From positions 310,001 to 374,000 of the forward strand of contig JAPNXP010000017.1 of the NCBI GenBank assembly GCA_028753945.1: 64,000 nucleotides of DNA, given 5' to 3'. The translations under genes and the position numbers were made by a program. The stretch comes from Hexactinellida sp. DTS-2022 (Eukaryota; Porifera; Hexactinellida). Of the stretch, positions 33,787 to 44,825 are shown piece by piece. The notes below the pieces were generated by a model that was not told where the DNA came from, did not search any database, and saw only the letters and a list, made by a program, of their open reading frames with translations. The stretch's first letter is position 1; every line of letters begins with the position of its first letter.

Positions 33787-34328
33787 CAGTGGCGTATACA
33801 GGGCGGGCCTGAGGGGCCTAGGCCCGCCCTGAGGGACCTGACAATTATCAATAATTAATATGTTGTTATTGATGCTTTTTAAAACATTATTCGCTTCTTT
33901 TAATTGTTGAACTAATTAGGTAGTTATTATTTGTTAACTATGTATAAGTAATTCCCAGGGGCGTCCTGGCCATACAAGCCAGCGGGGAATCCCCGCTGGG
34001 CCCCCCTTGCGAGGTTCCTAATTTTGGCTCCTCGTTTTATAAGGCCCCCTTGGGGGCCCTTATAAGGCTATTATATCTGTACAAAAGCATAGAAATTTTC
34101 CCGATGGGCCCCCCCTGGCCAGAACGCCCATGGTAATTTCCATAATAGTCTCTTCAACTGAATCAGCTATATTTATACCTAACCCCCTATTCGATCAATA
34201 TTCATTGTCAAAAAAACAGGACAAATTGAATATATAGTAAATGTGTGCTATCATTACTTATGCCTTTAGTATAAATATAACGTGCCCAACCTAGGCCCGC
34301 ACCATAGAAAATCCTGGTTACGCCACTG
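33787..34328. mobile_element. hAT MITE (CAGTGGCGTA ends)
   Basis: 542 bp. CAGTGGCGTA and TACGCCACTG, flanked by exact 8-bp duplications CAGCTCAG (33779-33786 and 34329-34336). 'cctaggcccg' motifs near both ends. It splits the MULE pseudogene and is itself host to 33956-34132. Confidence 0.93.
33956..34132. mobile_element. hAT MITE nested inside the 33787 MITE
   Basis: 177 bp. CAGGGGCGTCCTGGCC and, inverted, CATGGGCGTTCTGGCC. The flanks GTAATTCC (33948-33955) and GTAATTTC (34133-34140) agree at 7 of 8. Confidence 0.88.
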
Positions 34329-34599
34329 CAGCTCAGCCAACACATATGATCATGGACTTTGAATTGGCAGCAATTAATAGCTTTTAGTTGGAATGGCCTC
34401 TTGCGAATGTTAAAGGATATTTCTTTCACCTAACCCAAAACGTATGGCGCAAGATCCAAGATGTTGGTATACAGGCAGATTATATGCAAGATGAAGACCT
34501 TGCTCTTCGCCTTCGCATGCTGCCAGCATTAGCACAGTGGCACGAAATGGTCAAATCCTGGAAGTAGCTATTTAGGTGTAAGATATGGCATTAAACTAT

Positions 34600-35872
34600 A
34601 TTATTTACCTATGGGAAATCGCATTCATAGAATCCATTGGTAAAATTAGATTTTTTCTATGACTTCAGATGTTATGACGTCATTGTTACATTTTTGAAAG
34701 TGTTAAAATCCACCTAATTGCTCACAACTCACATTTCATACCAGTTAGAAACGTGAAAATTAATAGGCATTATGTATATTAATAGTGGCTACATATTCCT
34801 CACCCAAAATCACAAATATGCTAATTCATTATCAAATTAAAACGTGATCATGATAATACAAAAATCTTGGATATTCACGTATCTCGCACATAATTCGCAA
34901 CCTCAACGAGATAAACTCTGAAAATTTAATAGAACATGCACATTAATGATGCGGATATGTTGGTCACACCAGATTTCCATTATGCTTGCTCATTATCGCA
35001 TTATGACGTAATCATAAAATTTCACATTGTTAAATTTTACTATTTTAAGGTTCAGGTATACTATAATGCACTTCTCCAAAAGTATTACCCCATTTACTAG
35101 AAATTTTTACTGCGGATTTGAATCATCCTTCAATTTGCAAAAATGCAATAATATTTCAATGACAAGTAACAGGGAAATTTTAGGGTTTTCAAATTTTACC
35201 AATTTGTGTAAGAGATTTTTAGTATTAATGAACCTTACAATAGTAAATACTGTTTAAATGCGTTTACCTATATCTTGTTTATCGTGCAAAGTCTGGGATT
35301 GTTCAAATTAAATATATTTTTAATTATCTTGAATAGTTCGTGATGTCAACTTTGTAATCGAAATTTTTATATCAAAAAACCGCAAATCTTTACAATTATT
35401 TCTAATTGAATAAATCGCAAACTATACACGATGTATCTAGACGAGATCTATCCGAAACCTTTGAGATTTTGATTCTACGTGCAAAACTGAAATTTTTTCT
35501 TATTTACACAAATCTGAAAATGTTAGTTTTGAGATAGAGGATATTGAATATTTTTTAAAAATCTAGTTTTCCTAGATTGAGGTGACCAAAGTGTGTCAAA
35601 CTGGTAAATTAATAGGAATTTTTCTTAGAAATCTCGTGAGAGTACACATTGGTATCAATACAATCCAAAAATGCAATAAAAGAGAAATAGACAATGATTG
35701 GGATTTTATCTAAATTTTGGAAATTTCTTGAGTATACCTGAACATTAAGCCTATTTACGCTATATAATCAATGTTAGAAGTTATAAACCACACACCTCCC
35801 AAGAAATCGGTTGGTGTGTAGTTGTGTTATGCCGCGAAGCGAATTAGAAAGCGAAGCGCGCTAGTTATCCAC
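34600..35872 (-). repeat. R1 repeat inside Transib-like element 3
   Basis: Reverse orientation, split by the MITE at 35049-35744. It ends with the stem-loop region (35783-35830) and GAAGCGCGCTAGT. Confidence 0.65.
35049..35744. mobile_element. TTAA-target MITE (Kolobok/piggyBac-like)
   Basis: 696 bp. GGTTCAGGTATACT and, inverted, TGTTCAGGTATACT, flanked by TTAA on both sides (35045-35048 and 35745-35748). R1 reads across it once removed. Not CCC-ended, so Kolobok-like is more likely than piggyBac. No coding capacity. Confidence 0.75.
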
Positions 35873-36077
35873 TAAATTTTGAATATATTAGATGATTTTT
35901 TGTTATACCGGAAATCATTTGGTCCATTTTTTGGACAAAAGTTGGTCTGCACACTTAATAACTCGTTAGATATATTCTAAATCATTTACTCAAAATTATT
36001 CCAATAGGAAATATCGAAAACTAATAATTAAAACACGAAAGCCGCCTTTACAAAATTCAGCTAACCAACCAGCTAAC

Positions 36078-37300
36078 CAGGGTTGGCAGGTTTTGTCCAT
36101 GTGGTAAAAACCATAGTGGTAAAAACCGTCCTGTCCAAAACCTGCTGACTGGACAAAACTGGTCAAAACCTAATTGTTATACTCGTGCTGAGCCGTGCAT
36201 ATTACTTGTATATTTAATAAGTTGTAACTTGTATATATGTATTGTATATAATAAATATGCTGAATAAATACTAGTTGAAAAGATATAGATGAATAATATG
36301 ACAGTAAATTGATGTTTAATTAACCTTTATTCTTGTTACCAATCTAATTCTTGACATCCTCTCAATTCTCTGTAACAAGCTACTAATTTGCTGGTTTTGT
36401 CGATTCCCAATCTGTTCCTTAGTTGGGTTTGAATTAAACCAAAATTCGAGAAAATCCTTTCAATACTTGCTGAACTTGACGGTAAGATTAATAAATTGAT
36501 AGCTATATCGAAAAGCTCATGAGCTACTAAGTTTTTCGATGTTTTAATGGTCTTCCACCACGTTACCTGATCTAATGCATCTGTACATTCAAATATCGAT
36601 GCGGGAAATGGTGCTGCCTTTGCCTGAAATTGATAAAGTTGCGGCAAAAGAGAAGCATTTAGTAGAATAAGCAAACCCCTCGCTTCTTCCTGTTGTTCAC
36701 ATGAAAGCCTCTGTCCCATGTACTTTGGATTGACCATGTTGGCTAGTAAGTGAGTAGGTGTAATTGCTTGTTTGAATCGTTGCTGAATTTTGCTTTGATG
36801 ACATTTCAGCTCGTCTAACTGGAGTAATTTCATCCATTCCTCGCAAGAGTCTGCAATATTTGACTTTTCCCCTTGTAACCTGTCCAAAGATATTGAAATC
36901 GGTTTACGTTGGTCATAAAGATTTTTAGCCTCACGATAAAGGCCAACGTTGTTTATTAGGTTTACAATAGACCAGTCGATAACATCTTCATGTTGTGCCA
37001 GAATGTTCAAAAGGAAAGGCCTATTTGTTAGGTATGTCTTGATACACTCCAATTGACTATTGTACCGTGTCACAACTGATAATTGAGGCTTAAGAGATCC
37101 TTTTTGTTCAGATAGGAGGGATCCAGAATTGTGATGATTGCGAAAATATTTAATTATCTCTGTAATACGAGAAATAATTTGCGAAGGGGTGATATCATTC
37201 CCCAACAGGTTCAATAAATGAAAAGCACAGCCGTATACTGAAAGTGAGCTTTCAAGTAATTTCAACTTGGAGCGTATGGCACCAGGTCCCCCCAAATTTT
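36078..37300 (-). mobile_element. hAT element 3, 5'-truncated
   Basis: Left terminus CAGGGTTGGCAGGTTTTG with subterminal 'ggtaaaaacc' / 'gtccaaaacctg' repeats, inserted in Transib-like element 3 after CAGCTAAC. It contains the C-terminal half of a hAT transposase. The other end is lost near a poly-C tract (37308-37322). Confidence 0.7.
36336..37295 (-). pseudogene. hAT transposase, C-terminal half
   Basis: 319 codons open from 37295. It has the core C..H segment (GCAFHLLNLLGND), VVTRYNSQLECIKTYL (counterpart of the hAT TRW motif), a helical insertion domain and a clear C-terminal dimerisation region LLILPSSSASIERIFSNFG followed by RNRLGIDKTSKLVACYREL. The N-terminal finger and first catalytic Asp region are absent, so it is a truncated gene although this part is uninterrupted. 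It is a different subfamily from the hATs at 6781 and 26768. Confidence 0.85.
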
Positions 37301-37461
37301 CACTCGGCCCCCCCCCCCCCCCAAATTTTCCACAATAACTTTAAATAAGGTTATAGTTTGAGGGTTCGCTAATCTCATTGCAAAGATATATCCGGCCCCT
37401 ACAAATAATTCTTGGTGGCTACTTCCATGCACCCGAGCCTTTATTTCGTGCGCATGAAACT

Positions 37462-37623
37462 CTGGGGCTTAATCGAAACGATTGTAATTGCATCGTAAAG
37501 GAAATGAAATTGTAATCAATTGTAATTGATTGTAATCGATTACAACATTTCCTGTAATCGTAATCATAATCAAGCTTTTTCTGAAGCATGTAATCGTAAT
37601 CACTCACTAGTAATCAGCCCCAG
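37462..37623. mobile_element. Decayed inverted-repeat element rich in GTAATCG
   Basis: CTGGGGCTTAATCG at the left and, inverted, CTGGGGCTGATTAC at the right, with many 'gtaatcg' / 'gtaattg' motifs in both orientations. No target duplication seen. Confidence 0.5.
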
Positions 37624-37690
37624 GTCTGCTTATTACGAACTTTAAGCAAGCTAGGGAGGTTGTTTAAGTAATTTTGTATCGGTTATAATT

Positions 37691-37954
37691 ATCGGTCTAA
37701 CAAATTTGATTAAAAGTCTATCAAAATTCGTTATACCTCTAGCAAAATTTGTGAAATGTCTTATAGATTTCCCATTACCAAAATTACTAAAAAGTCTAAC
37801 AAAATTGCTAAAACACTAATTTTGTTAGACTTCTCATTGATTTTGATAAACTTTCTAGTAATTTTGGTAATGGCAAATCTGTTAGACATTTCACAAATTT
37901 TGTTAGAGGTATAACGAATTTTGTTAGACTTTTAAATAAATTTGTTAGACCGAT
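37691..37954. mobile_element. Palindromic MITE (full-length inverted repeats)
   Basis: 264 bp that folds over nearly its whole length. ATCGGTCTAACAAATTTG at the left and its inverse at the right, 'ttttgttagactt' repeats throughout, flanked by AATT on both sides (37687-37690 and 37955-37958). Confidence 0.8.
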
Positions 37955-38086
37955 AATTAGGACCGATTTTGTATTAGACTAAATCTAGAATTTGTTCGGA
38001 TTCGTAATATTAGTATACTTTTATGTTACTCTGTATTTGGTAGGCATAATTCAGGAAACTTTGATATATTTCTGCACACTATCTAG

Positions 38087-38885
38087 TCAAGCTAGTAACA
38101 AAATGTATGATTTTTCTAACCGCTTCTGACGTTTCAGCCTGTAGTACTCCCTCTGCTCTTCAATTAGCTTTAGTTGTGCTGTGAATACAGCCATCTGTTG
38201 TAACAGCACTTCCTGTTGTAAAGGGAGTAAGTCAGATACCTTCATTTCCGGCTGCTGCTGGGACTCAGTTAGACGTTGATCATTTGATGGATCACATCTT
38301 CGCTTCCTACTTTTCTTCATTTCGATTAACGTTAACGTTGGGTTCTTCGGGAGCATCCAAAATTTACGTATCGTCAACAGAACCTATCTGAGGAATTTGT
38401 TCTCTGCTCGCTTGTGTTGCTGGTGATTCGAAATTATCGGCAGCACCTGAGATTTCGCTAAAAGATGGGGTGGTCTCAAACGTCTCTATTTCTATCAGAA
38501 TTAGTTATACTCCTATCTTCAGCTAAAATTAATACATCGTCGTCTTCAACAATTCCAGAGGCGTTTGACCCCCCTCCGGTCATTCTAGATTCCCTAAAGC
38601 TAGCATCAACTTTTGACTTGGCAGCTAACTCCGGTTATTCCATTTCTTTCTTATGTCTTCTACCCTTTTGTTATTTCCATATATAGCGTTTACTTTACCT
38701 GCAATAATTTTCCACTGTTCCTTCTTCTTATTGAGTTCAGCGCTGTATCCTAAATCTCTCAATAACTCACCAGCAGATCCAATTTCACCAATGAGCGTGC
38801 ACTCTTCTTCCTTAGTCCAATTTAGCTTTTTACTGGATTTTCCATTCCGTTTGGAATTCGTTTTGTTCAACAGCAATTTATACAA
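38087..38885 (-). pseudogene. Harbinger Myb/SANT-like DNA-binding protein
   Basis: Upstream part (38625-38885): KKLNWTKEEECTLIGEIG and KKKEQWKIIAGKVNAIYGNN, followed by RVEDIRKKWNN, a Myb/SANT-like trihelix typical of the second Harbinger gene, which brings the nuclease to the termini. Downstream part (38087-38377): KKSRKRRCDP and a Gln/Leu-rich coiled coil (LLPLQQEVLLQQMAVFTAQL). A frame break separates the parts between 38377 and 38625. Confidence 0.7.
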
Positions 38886-39061
38886 ATGGGAGAACGAACA
38901 TTGATCTAATTCCCCTGCGAAAATTAATCTTCAATGGAATTATATGCATTTTTATTTTTGCATCAAATCTATTTTGTATATCTATAGAGAACTTAACTGT
39001 TTCATGTTTAGACAGACTGACGTACATAGACACTCCTCTAAATTTTCTTACGAAGCACTTA

Positions 39062-39320
39062 CCGTATTTCCCCAAATAAGCGCCCCGGCGCTTATTGTTT
39101 TCGTGGGCCAAAATTATTGTGAAATCTTTGTGAAAAATCCAGAATATAATATTTAGTTCTGTTCTAATGGTTTCCACCAACAGTATACCTACCGAAGTTG
39201 CCAAAATTAATGGAATTACATTACAGTGATCAACTATTGTGTAGAAATTTTATCATACCAATGTAATTTTTATTGACCCGGCGCTTATTTAAGCCCTGGC
39301 GCTTATTTGGGGAAATACGG
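39062..39320. mobile_element. TA-target MITE (CCGTATTTCCCC ends)
   Basis: 259 bp. CCGTATTTCCCCAAATAAGC and its exact inverse, flanked by TA (39060-39061, 39321-39322). 'ggcgcttattt' repeats near the right end. Inserted in the Harbinger element. Confidence 0.9.
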
Positions 39321-39439
39321 TAGCTACATACCAGTAGTATGTTTCTTTTTTAATTAATTAAGTAAACTTCTACTAATTTTCTTCATTTACATATGTAAAT
39401 TCAATCAAAATTATGAATAGCAAATTGAACTATGTATTG

Positions 39440-40436
39440 CTTAGCATCCCAGTGTCCCATTTTTTCAATAGCAAAACGTTCATCCATATGTTAGTAAATA
39501 GGCGAACCGTCCAGCATTGGTTGCTTCCAAACTATAACCATATTATGTAGCACAGCACATGAAGTAATAATGGTGCAAACCTTGTCAGGATCCATTCGGA
39601 TCTCCCCATGTAGTTAATGAAATCTGCGCTTCCATCTTCCAAAAGTTTGTTCAATCAGACAAGTGTTTTTTTGTGTACATAATTATAGTTTTGTTGGGCT
39701 ATTGAAGCAGGTTGTCTATATGGTGTCAACAGACACTGCCTCAACATGTAAACTACTATCCCCTAGTATGTGTTCTCCAACCAAGAAGTTATTTTCTACA
39801 AATATTCCGACTTGTGAAAGTTTCCAAATTCTAGAATCGTGCACTGATCCTGGAAATCTTGCTAACACGTCGGAGAATCTTCCATCAGGTCTACAGATAG
39901 CTTGAACATTTATTGAATGGTAGAAGTGTCTGTTTACATAATCAGCTTCATCCTGAGAAGGCTTCTGGATGCGAATATGTGTTCCATCCACAAGTCCAAG
40001 AACTCCAGGCAAATGGGCTAACTCATAAAACTGAGACTTAAGCGTTGCTTTCTCAACAGGACTTGGCATACTAATAAAAGTTGAATACACTAATTGCAGG
40101 CCAAGTGCAACAGCTCTTATGTACCTACACGCTGATGGTTGACTCACGTGAAGTCCATCTCCACAAATAATTTGAAACGTACCCGAAGCAAAAAATGTAG
40201 AGCGACGCATACTTGTACGTGTGGATGTGCAGCATGGTATCTATCAGTGCAGTTGAGATGATTTTGTATCAATTCAGTTATCTTCAAAATTGCTGACCTT
40301 GAGAAGCGAAAACGTTGTACTAATTCGAGATCATCATAGTAATCAAATGGATCACTACGATCTCTGAAAACTCGCTCCCGAGCTAGATATTCTTATTGTT
40401 GTTGTTCAGAAATGATTAGTGGAACCAAACCCGCCA
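39440..40436 (-). pseudogene. Harbinger nuclease (HARBI1-like transposase), broken
   Basis: Order from 40436: MAGLVPLIISEQQQ, a stop, then RERVFRDRSDPFDYYDDLEL and RFRFSRSAILKITELI, a frame change, the helix-turn-helix region with HVSQPSACRYIRAVALGL, the catalytic GVLGLVDGTHIRIQKPS (first Asp), FPGSVHDSRIWKLS (second Asp), then VHKKTLVLIEQTFGRWKRRF (Glu region) after further frame changes. This is the DDE nuclease of PIF/Harbinger elements. Multiple breaks make it non-functional. Confidence 0.88.
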
Positions 40437-40529
40437 TTTGAATATAAGGCCACTGTTAATGACAATATTGTTTCAGCTCCACACGAAGTCTATTAGAGGA
40501 TGCGGGCGGGCGGTATCTCATTATCATTA

Positions 40530-41006
40530 CAGTGGAACCCCGCGTATCGGGGCACCTCCGTCCAAGCGCTCAGCGCCCCGATACGCGGGGTTCTAAGAAA
40601 ACTCCAATATGTTTGGTTAAAACAATTAAGTTAGCACCTACACAACAAATCATACACATATAGCCAAAACCTAGAGTTAAGGCTGATATTTAAGCAGTAC
40701 TACACATTACAATTTCACATTATACTTTACCTACACTAGGAGTCACAAATCTATGATATTCACGGAATTTTTTTTTTTGAAAAACTCCCCCGATTACCTC
40801 AGCACGAGTCTCTAGCGTGAGTGGGTGACGCTTAGCGGCCATTACAAAGAATACTAAGCTGCTCAAAAGTAAAAAGCATGTTACTCAAGAGAAATAATCT
40901 TCGGTGGAGTGCCCCGATAAGTGAATGGCGCCCCGATACGCGGGTTTTTTTTAATGGGAAAAAAACAAATTCCCAACCGACTGCCCCGATACGCGGGGTT
41001 CCACTG
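40530..41006. mobile_element. TA-target MITE with CCCCGATACGCGGGG ends, copy 2
   Basis: 477 bp. Left CAGTGGAACCCCGCGTATCG, right inverted CAGTGGAACCCCGCGTATCG, TA on the left and CA on the right (one base changed). The interior is nearly identical to 23143-23632, including 'ttaagcagtactacacatta'. Confidence 0.88.
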
Positions 41007-42366
41007 CATCTCATTATTTGATGACGACATAGTTAATAATTATATGAGGAAATATTCTAATTTGTGAGTGCTTATTGATAAAATATGCAATCGTTGGGTA
41101 ATAATGCTTGTTATAGGTTCTGATTTTGTTACTAGATAATTATGGCTATTTTAGAGTGTGTCCTACAATAAAATTGGCAACGAACAGTGGCCTTACTTGA
41201 AATGTAGGTGTAATAATGGGAATAATGACAATAATGACAATATTCGTGCGGGAGTGAAATCTGACGCGGGCGGTGGAGCTGAAACAAGATTCCAACAAAC
41301 AGTGGCCTATATTATGAAAAGTAATATAATTAGTCTTTGATGTATTTACGGTATTTTGTATTGATTATTTGATCTTATACTTATGTCTATACACTAGTAA
41401 TTAATCATAATCTAACAAAGTTTATGTAAAATTGTTTTGTACGAAGTTATTAATAAATCTGTTTACATTCCTTTCACCGCGTAGAAAGATTATCAAGCAC
41501 TTTGACTTTGATAATCTAGAGTATAAATCTGTATAATCTAAGTTATTTTATATGTATTATTTAATAAATAAGAGATTCACAGATCATTGTAGGCAACAAA
41601 TATTTCTGTAATAATAGGCATATTATTATTTTAGGCCGATTCCAAACTCCAAGAGAATAGAAATTAAGTGAAGTTAAAATTAAAAGTAAAAAGTTCATGC
41701 TTAAGTTCGAAATTAACTAAGTTTGAACTTAATACTTAAAATAAAACTTAATGCTTAAGTTATTAGTGAATACGGCTGCAGTATTCGATGTAGAAAAATA
41801 CGAGACTCAAATCTACCTTTTTAAGAGCCACATTTGGTTACTTTAAAATAATTTAAACATAAATAATCCTTGACACCCTATAAGGGCTAATTAGTGGCGG
41901 TGCCAACGATGGTTACCTGAAACTGTTTGATAAAGCAAATCACTAACTTACCACCCGCTGAACACGCCCCCCAGGCCGAGCCCGAGGAATACCTAAATTT
42001 ACTAAGCAATAGTTTATTGATGACAAAAAAACTAATATATAAAGGTATTTTTAATACGATTTCGAATCTTCTACGTTTCTGAGTAGTATCATAAATCAAC
42101 GTACGATATAATATTGTTTTACATCAATACAGTTCAAGGTATTAATCACATTTAACACACATAGACAAAGTCTATTGGAAATTTTCTGTACATTTGTCAA
42201 TAAGATCTCTAATTATGCTTATTTCCCATCTTAAGTCAGAATCTCTCATTCAGCTGATAACTTCCTTCGTCTCTCTATAACTCAAATGCTCGAGGCACAA
42301 TAGGGCCACTCAAACTAGAAAAATAAAGAAAAATATACGTAGTAACAGCTTTCAACAGAAAATGTA
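41007..42366. other. No recognisable gene
   Basis: AT-rich. A 60-codon frame with NNGNNDNNDN at 41158 comes from a (aatgacaat)n-like patch. 41700-41760 has inverted and direct 'aacttaatgcttaag' motifs. Nothing else recognised. Confidence 0.5.
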
Positions 42367-42661
42367 GGGATACTGACAGTTCGAGACGCGACAGTTCGAG
42401 ATACGACATTTCAATACCGACAATTCGATACGTTGACAATTCGATACGCGACAGTTCGATACGTGTTATGGAATATTATTTTGCAAAATTAGCATTGAGT
42501 GTACGGTAATTAATAAGATTCAATAATAATGAAATAGTGGCAAATCGATGCATGAATAGTTAACAAGGCTTCTGTTTGTGTCATTATCAGTGTATAAAAA
42601 AAGGATTACTATGTTCGAAATGTATCATTAGGAAATATATTCCAATCCACTTAAATAATCC

Positions 42662-43081
42662 ATGGCTGAGTTCATTCCTCCTCAATTTCGCCTTATCAAT
42701 TCAAGCGGGGGAGGCAACAAACTAGTAGAAAACGGATTTATGTTTGATAAACACAAATATCAGGGAACGTTACTTAATGCTAGTGTGAACGAACGGTCTG
42801 ACTGCAAAGCAAGACTTCACACTGACGGTATGCAAATTATCAAACGCATAAATCAGCACTTTCATGGTCCAGACATACATAAAGTTAGCTGTTTAGAAGT
42901 TAAAGCTCGAATCAAACGAAAAGTTATGGAGACACAGGATAGCTCACATCATATTTCTGCTGAGGGCGTCCTAAGTATTTCTGACATGACCGCTGTCAAA
43001 CTACCAAAGATGAATAGTTTAAACAAACTACCAAAGATGAATAGTTTAAAGAACGTACAATTCAACGTTAGCGTTCCATAA
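42662..43081 (+). pseudogene. MULE transposase, FLYWCH-finger part
   Basis: 139 open codons from MAEFIPPQFRLINSSGGGNK. The FLYWCH finger is visible as LVENGFMFDKHK, SDCKARLHTDG and NQHFHGPD (Cys and the His pair). Its usual first Cys region is altered (VNERSDC), so zinc binding is doubtful. Then ARIKRKVMETQDSSHH and AVKLPKMNSL, the latter duplicated in tandem. After the stop, another frame continues PVQPESLAELQIPIEFQR, the linker before the catalytic domain, and is cut at 43148 by Ginger. Confidence 0.85.
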
Positions 43082-43148
43082 CAAATTCAATTCCAGTTCA
43101 ACCTGAAAGCTTAGCGGAACTTCAGATACCAATTGAGTTTCAAAGAAC

Positions 43149-43291
43149 TGTTGTGTGGTATTTTGAGACGCTGTGGTATTTTGAGACGCCTATATGATAC
43201 ACTCTATACACCATGGATGTGCTATTACAAATTAGACTGTGGTATTTTGAGACGCTGTGGTATTCTGAGGCGCAACTATACAAGGCAAATT
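43149..43291 (+). repeat. Ginger left terminal inverted repeat
   Basis: Contains four copies of the motif 'tgtggtattttgagacgc' (the last with small changes), two outer and two inner, separated by 'ctatatgatacactctatac' sequence. Matches 50834-50976 inverted. Confidence 0.92.
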
Positions 43292-43414
43292 TTATCCACT
43301 CTAACTATAAGTTTACTGAACATTTAATGTTATACTAAATTATTAATTTAATAATTAAATTGTGAATTTGATACTTAGTATCCAATCTACTGTGGTATTT
43401 CGAGGCGCTGGTAG

Positions 43415-43599
43415 CAGGCTTTCATCCAGGCAAAATTTCCCGCGCGCCTAGATAAAGATTGAGCTCGCTCACACGCGCCTAAAATGCTCAATTTGTATTA
43501 CGTCTATGGGAGCATCTCTCGATTTTCGCGCGCCTAGAAAACTTTTCTTTTGAAATTACGCGCCTGGAGGCGCGTCGCATACGCCTAGATGAAACCCTG
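43415..43599. mobile_element. hAT MITE (GCGCGCCTAG-rich) inside Ginger
   Basis: 185 bp. CAGGCTTTCATCCAGG and, inverted, CAGGGTTTCATCTAGG, flanked by exact 8-bp duplications GCTGGTAG (43407-43414 and 43600-43607). It lies between the left terminal repeat and the gene, so does not disturb either. Confidence 0.92.
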
Positions 43600-43639
43600 G
43601 CTGGTAGTGAAGAGAATTTTCCACTTTACAGATTAATTG

Positions 43640-44460
43640 TAATCCACTAGCTTTATTAAAAGAAGGTGTTTATTAATTAATACGTAGTAGCAACTCAACT
43701 TTATTTCATTAATTGACACAACAAACATCTAAATAATAAAGTATACAAATTATTTTAGTTTCCAATGATATCCCTCCACTTCTCGGAACCCTCCAGCTAA
43801 GTCTCCATGTTTCGCAGTTTTCTACTCTTCTCCCTAATTTTTCTTTTCAAAGCATTTCTCTCATCCTGCCATACTCTTCTCTCATTCTTCAGGGATCCTC
43901 TGCTCTTAATTAAAAGAATCAATTACTTAAAATTGTTCGACTGCATCTTGGCAGCTCGATCTGCTCTTCGGCTGATTCTGAATTTATTCTGTCAACGTCT
44001 CGTCCACATAAATCATTGAAACCATCCTAATTCAATATTTCTAAACTGTAACCTATTTATAGTTTCTAAGTTTATACATCTTTGATCAAATAGAAAGACT
44101 CACGAAGTAATCACGAATATCATGTGCATTGATCATTAAATTTGATGTAATCCGAACTAATAGCTTATATTCTTTAATCAAATTCCGGAATTAAATGGAA
44201 TGCGTTAGTTATTTATCACTTCCGATTACAAGAATGAGGAACTGGTTCCCAAAACGATTACTAACTTCGATATCTTGCAAATCTTAATTTTTTTCTATCT
44301 AAAGCATTTTGTTGGCTAAATATCATATTTATAATTCTTATAATTGAAAGATTTAACTCTCTAATCCACTTGCCTTAAAAAAGACAGGATCTAGTCAAGC
44401 TATAGGCATTTTCCCTTATACATTAATTAATTAAAAAATACCATAAATTAAAATACTAGT
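43640..44460. other. Ginger internal DNA without recognised gene
   Basis: A minus-strand stretch at about 43790-43995 reads as Arg/Glu-rich sequence with frame breaks, possibly the end of an accessory frame. I cannot identify it. Confidence 0.35.
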
Positions 44461-44465
44461 AAAGC

Positions 44466-44561
44466 ACAACTTTATTTAATCTTATGAATTAACAAAAAAC
44501 ACATTACAAAACTTTATTTAATCTTATGAATTAACAAAAAACACATTACAAACTAAAGTCT
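44466..44561. repeat. Tandem duplication
   Basis: A unit of about 47 bp containing 'tttatttaatcttatgaatt' and 'aacaaaaaacacattacaaa' occurs twice in tandem with no visible change. Confidence 0.85.
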
Positions 44562-44595
44562 AATACTCTTCTTCTAATTAAATAATTCTTTACTT

Positions 44596-44825
44596 AATCT
44601 GAATCTATATCCCCCATTCGTATTATCGTTTGTTTTAATTTTCTGATTTTTTTTTTCAAATGCTTTTTTTCGATTTCCCATTCCGCCCTTTTCATATCTA
44701 TATACGCTTTGTGTTCATCAATCATTTTGCATGTCTCTACCATCATGCTCATTTTTTTTCTTCGTATTCTTTTTCCATCTGTTCAATTAATTGAATATAG
44801 TATCTATCTGAAGAATCATCCATTA
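44596..44825 (-). pseudogene. Short coiled-coil frame, broken
   Basis: From the ATG at about 44823: MDDSSDRYYIQLIEQMEKEY, then a stop and frame change, continuing MVETCKMIDEHKAYIDMKRA and EKKHLKKKIRKLKQTIIRMG. A charged helical segment like the C-terminal coiled coil of Myb/SANT-type accessory proteins. No DNA-binding domain is seen upstream, and assignment to Ginger or to an older insertion is open. Confidence 0.35.

Larger units (their letters stand above)
32602..34530 (+). pseudogene. MULE transposase with FLYWCH finger, broken
   Basis: Starts MANPLPQQFRLIRSS (ATG 32602). The FLYWCH zinc finger is spread over frames: WQC, GLCKARVHT and HLHEP supply the two Cys and two His. Next come VKRKARDTNDTTHH and TVIKLPKLD. 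After a MITE insertion the frame resumes as LKRTIRRERQTIDVAP, NFLLNDSGPNTQRIIIFGTQ, then a stop in the catalytic-region motif followed by TFKTAPSRFSQIETIHA, and in another frame VLLPNKTEATYIRMWEQIQ. Beyond the hAT MITE come MDFELAAINSF, FFHLTQNVWRKIQ and LALRLRMLPALAQ, cut by the element at 34533. This is the order of animal FLYWCH-MULE transposases. Several stops and shifts make it non-functional. Confidence 0.9.
31931..34532 (+). mobile_element. MULE element 1, decayed and multiply invaded
   Basis: Left end GGGATACGGACAGTTCG followed by tandem 'ggacagttcgctacac' variants to about 32020, matching the left end of MULE 2 (42367). A FLYWCH-MULE pseudogene follows. Insertions at 32051, 32963 and 33787 interrupt it. 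The right part is cut by the CACAGTG element at 34533, and no right terminus was found. Confidence 0.75.
34533..36077 (-). mobile_element. Non-autonomous Transib-like element 3, cut by a hAT
   Basis: The left end CACAGTGGCAC has CCTGGAAGTAGC 17 bp after the heptamer (the long-spacer end). The body matches element 1 in reverse, including R1 and the 'gaaagccgcctttacaaaat' segment. After 36077 the sequence passes into hAT element 3, and the short-spacer end is not present in the window. Its own left flank is ATTAG. A TTAA-target MITE (35049-35744) sits inside. Confidence 0.7.
38087..40436 (-). mobile_element. PIF/Harbinger element (limits of coding part)
   Basis: Both Harbinger genes are present on the minus strand: the nuclease (39440-40436) and the Myb-like DNA-binding protein (38087-38885). 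A TA MITE (39062-39320) lies between them. Terminal repeats and the 3-bp target duplication were not identified, so only the coding span is given. Confidence 0.75.
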
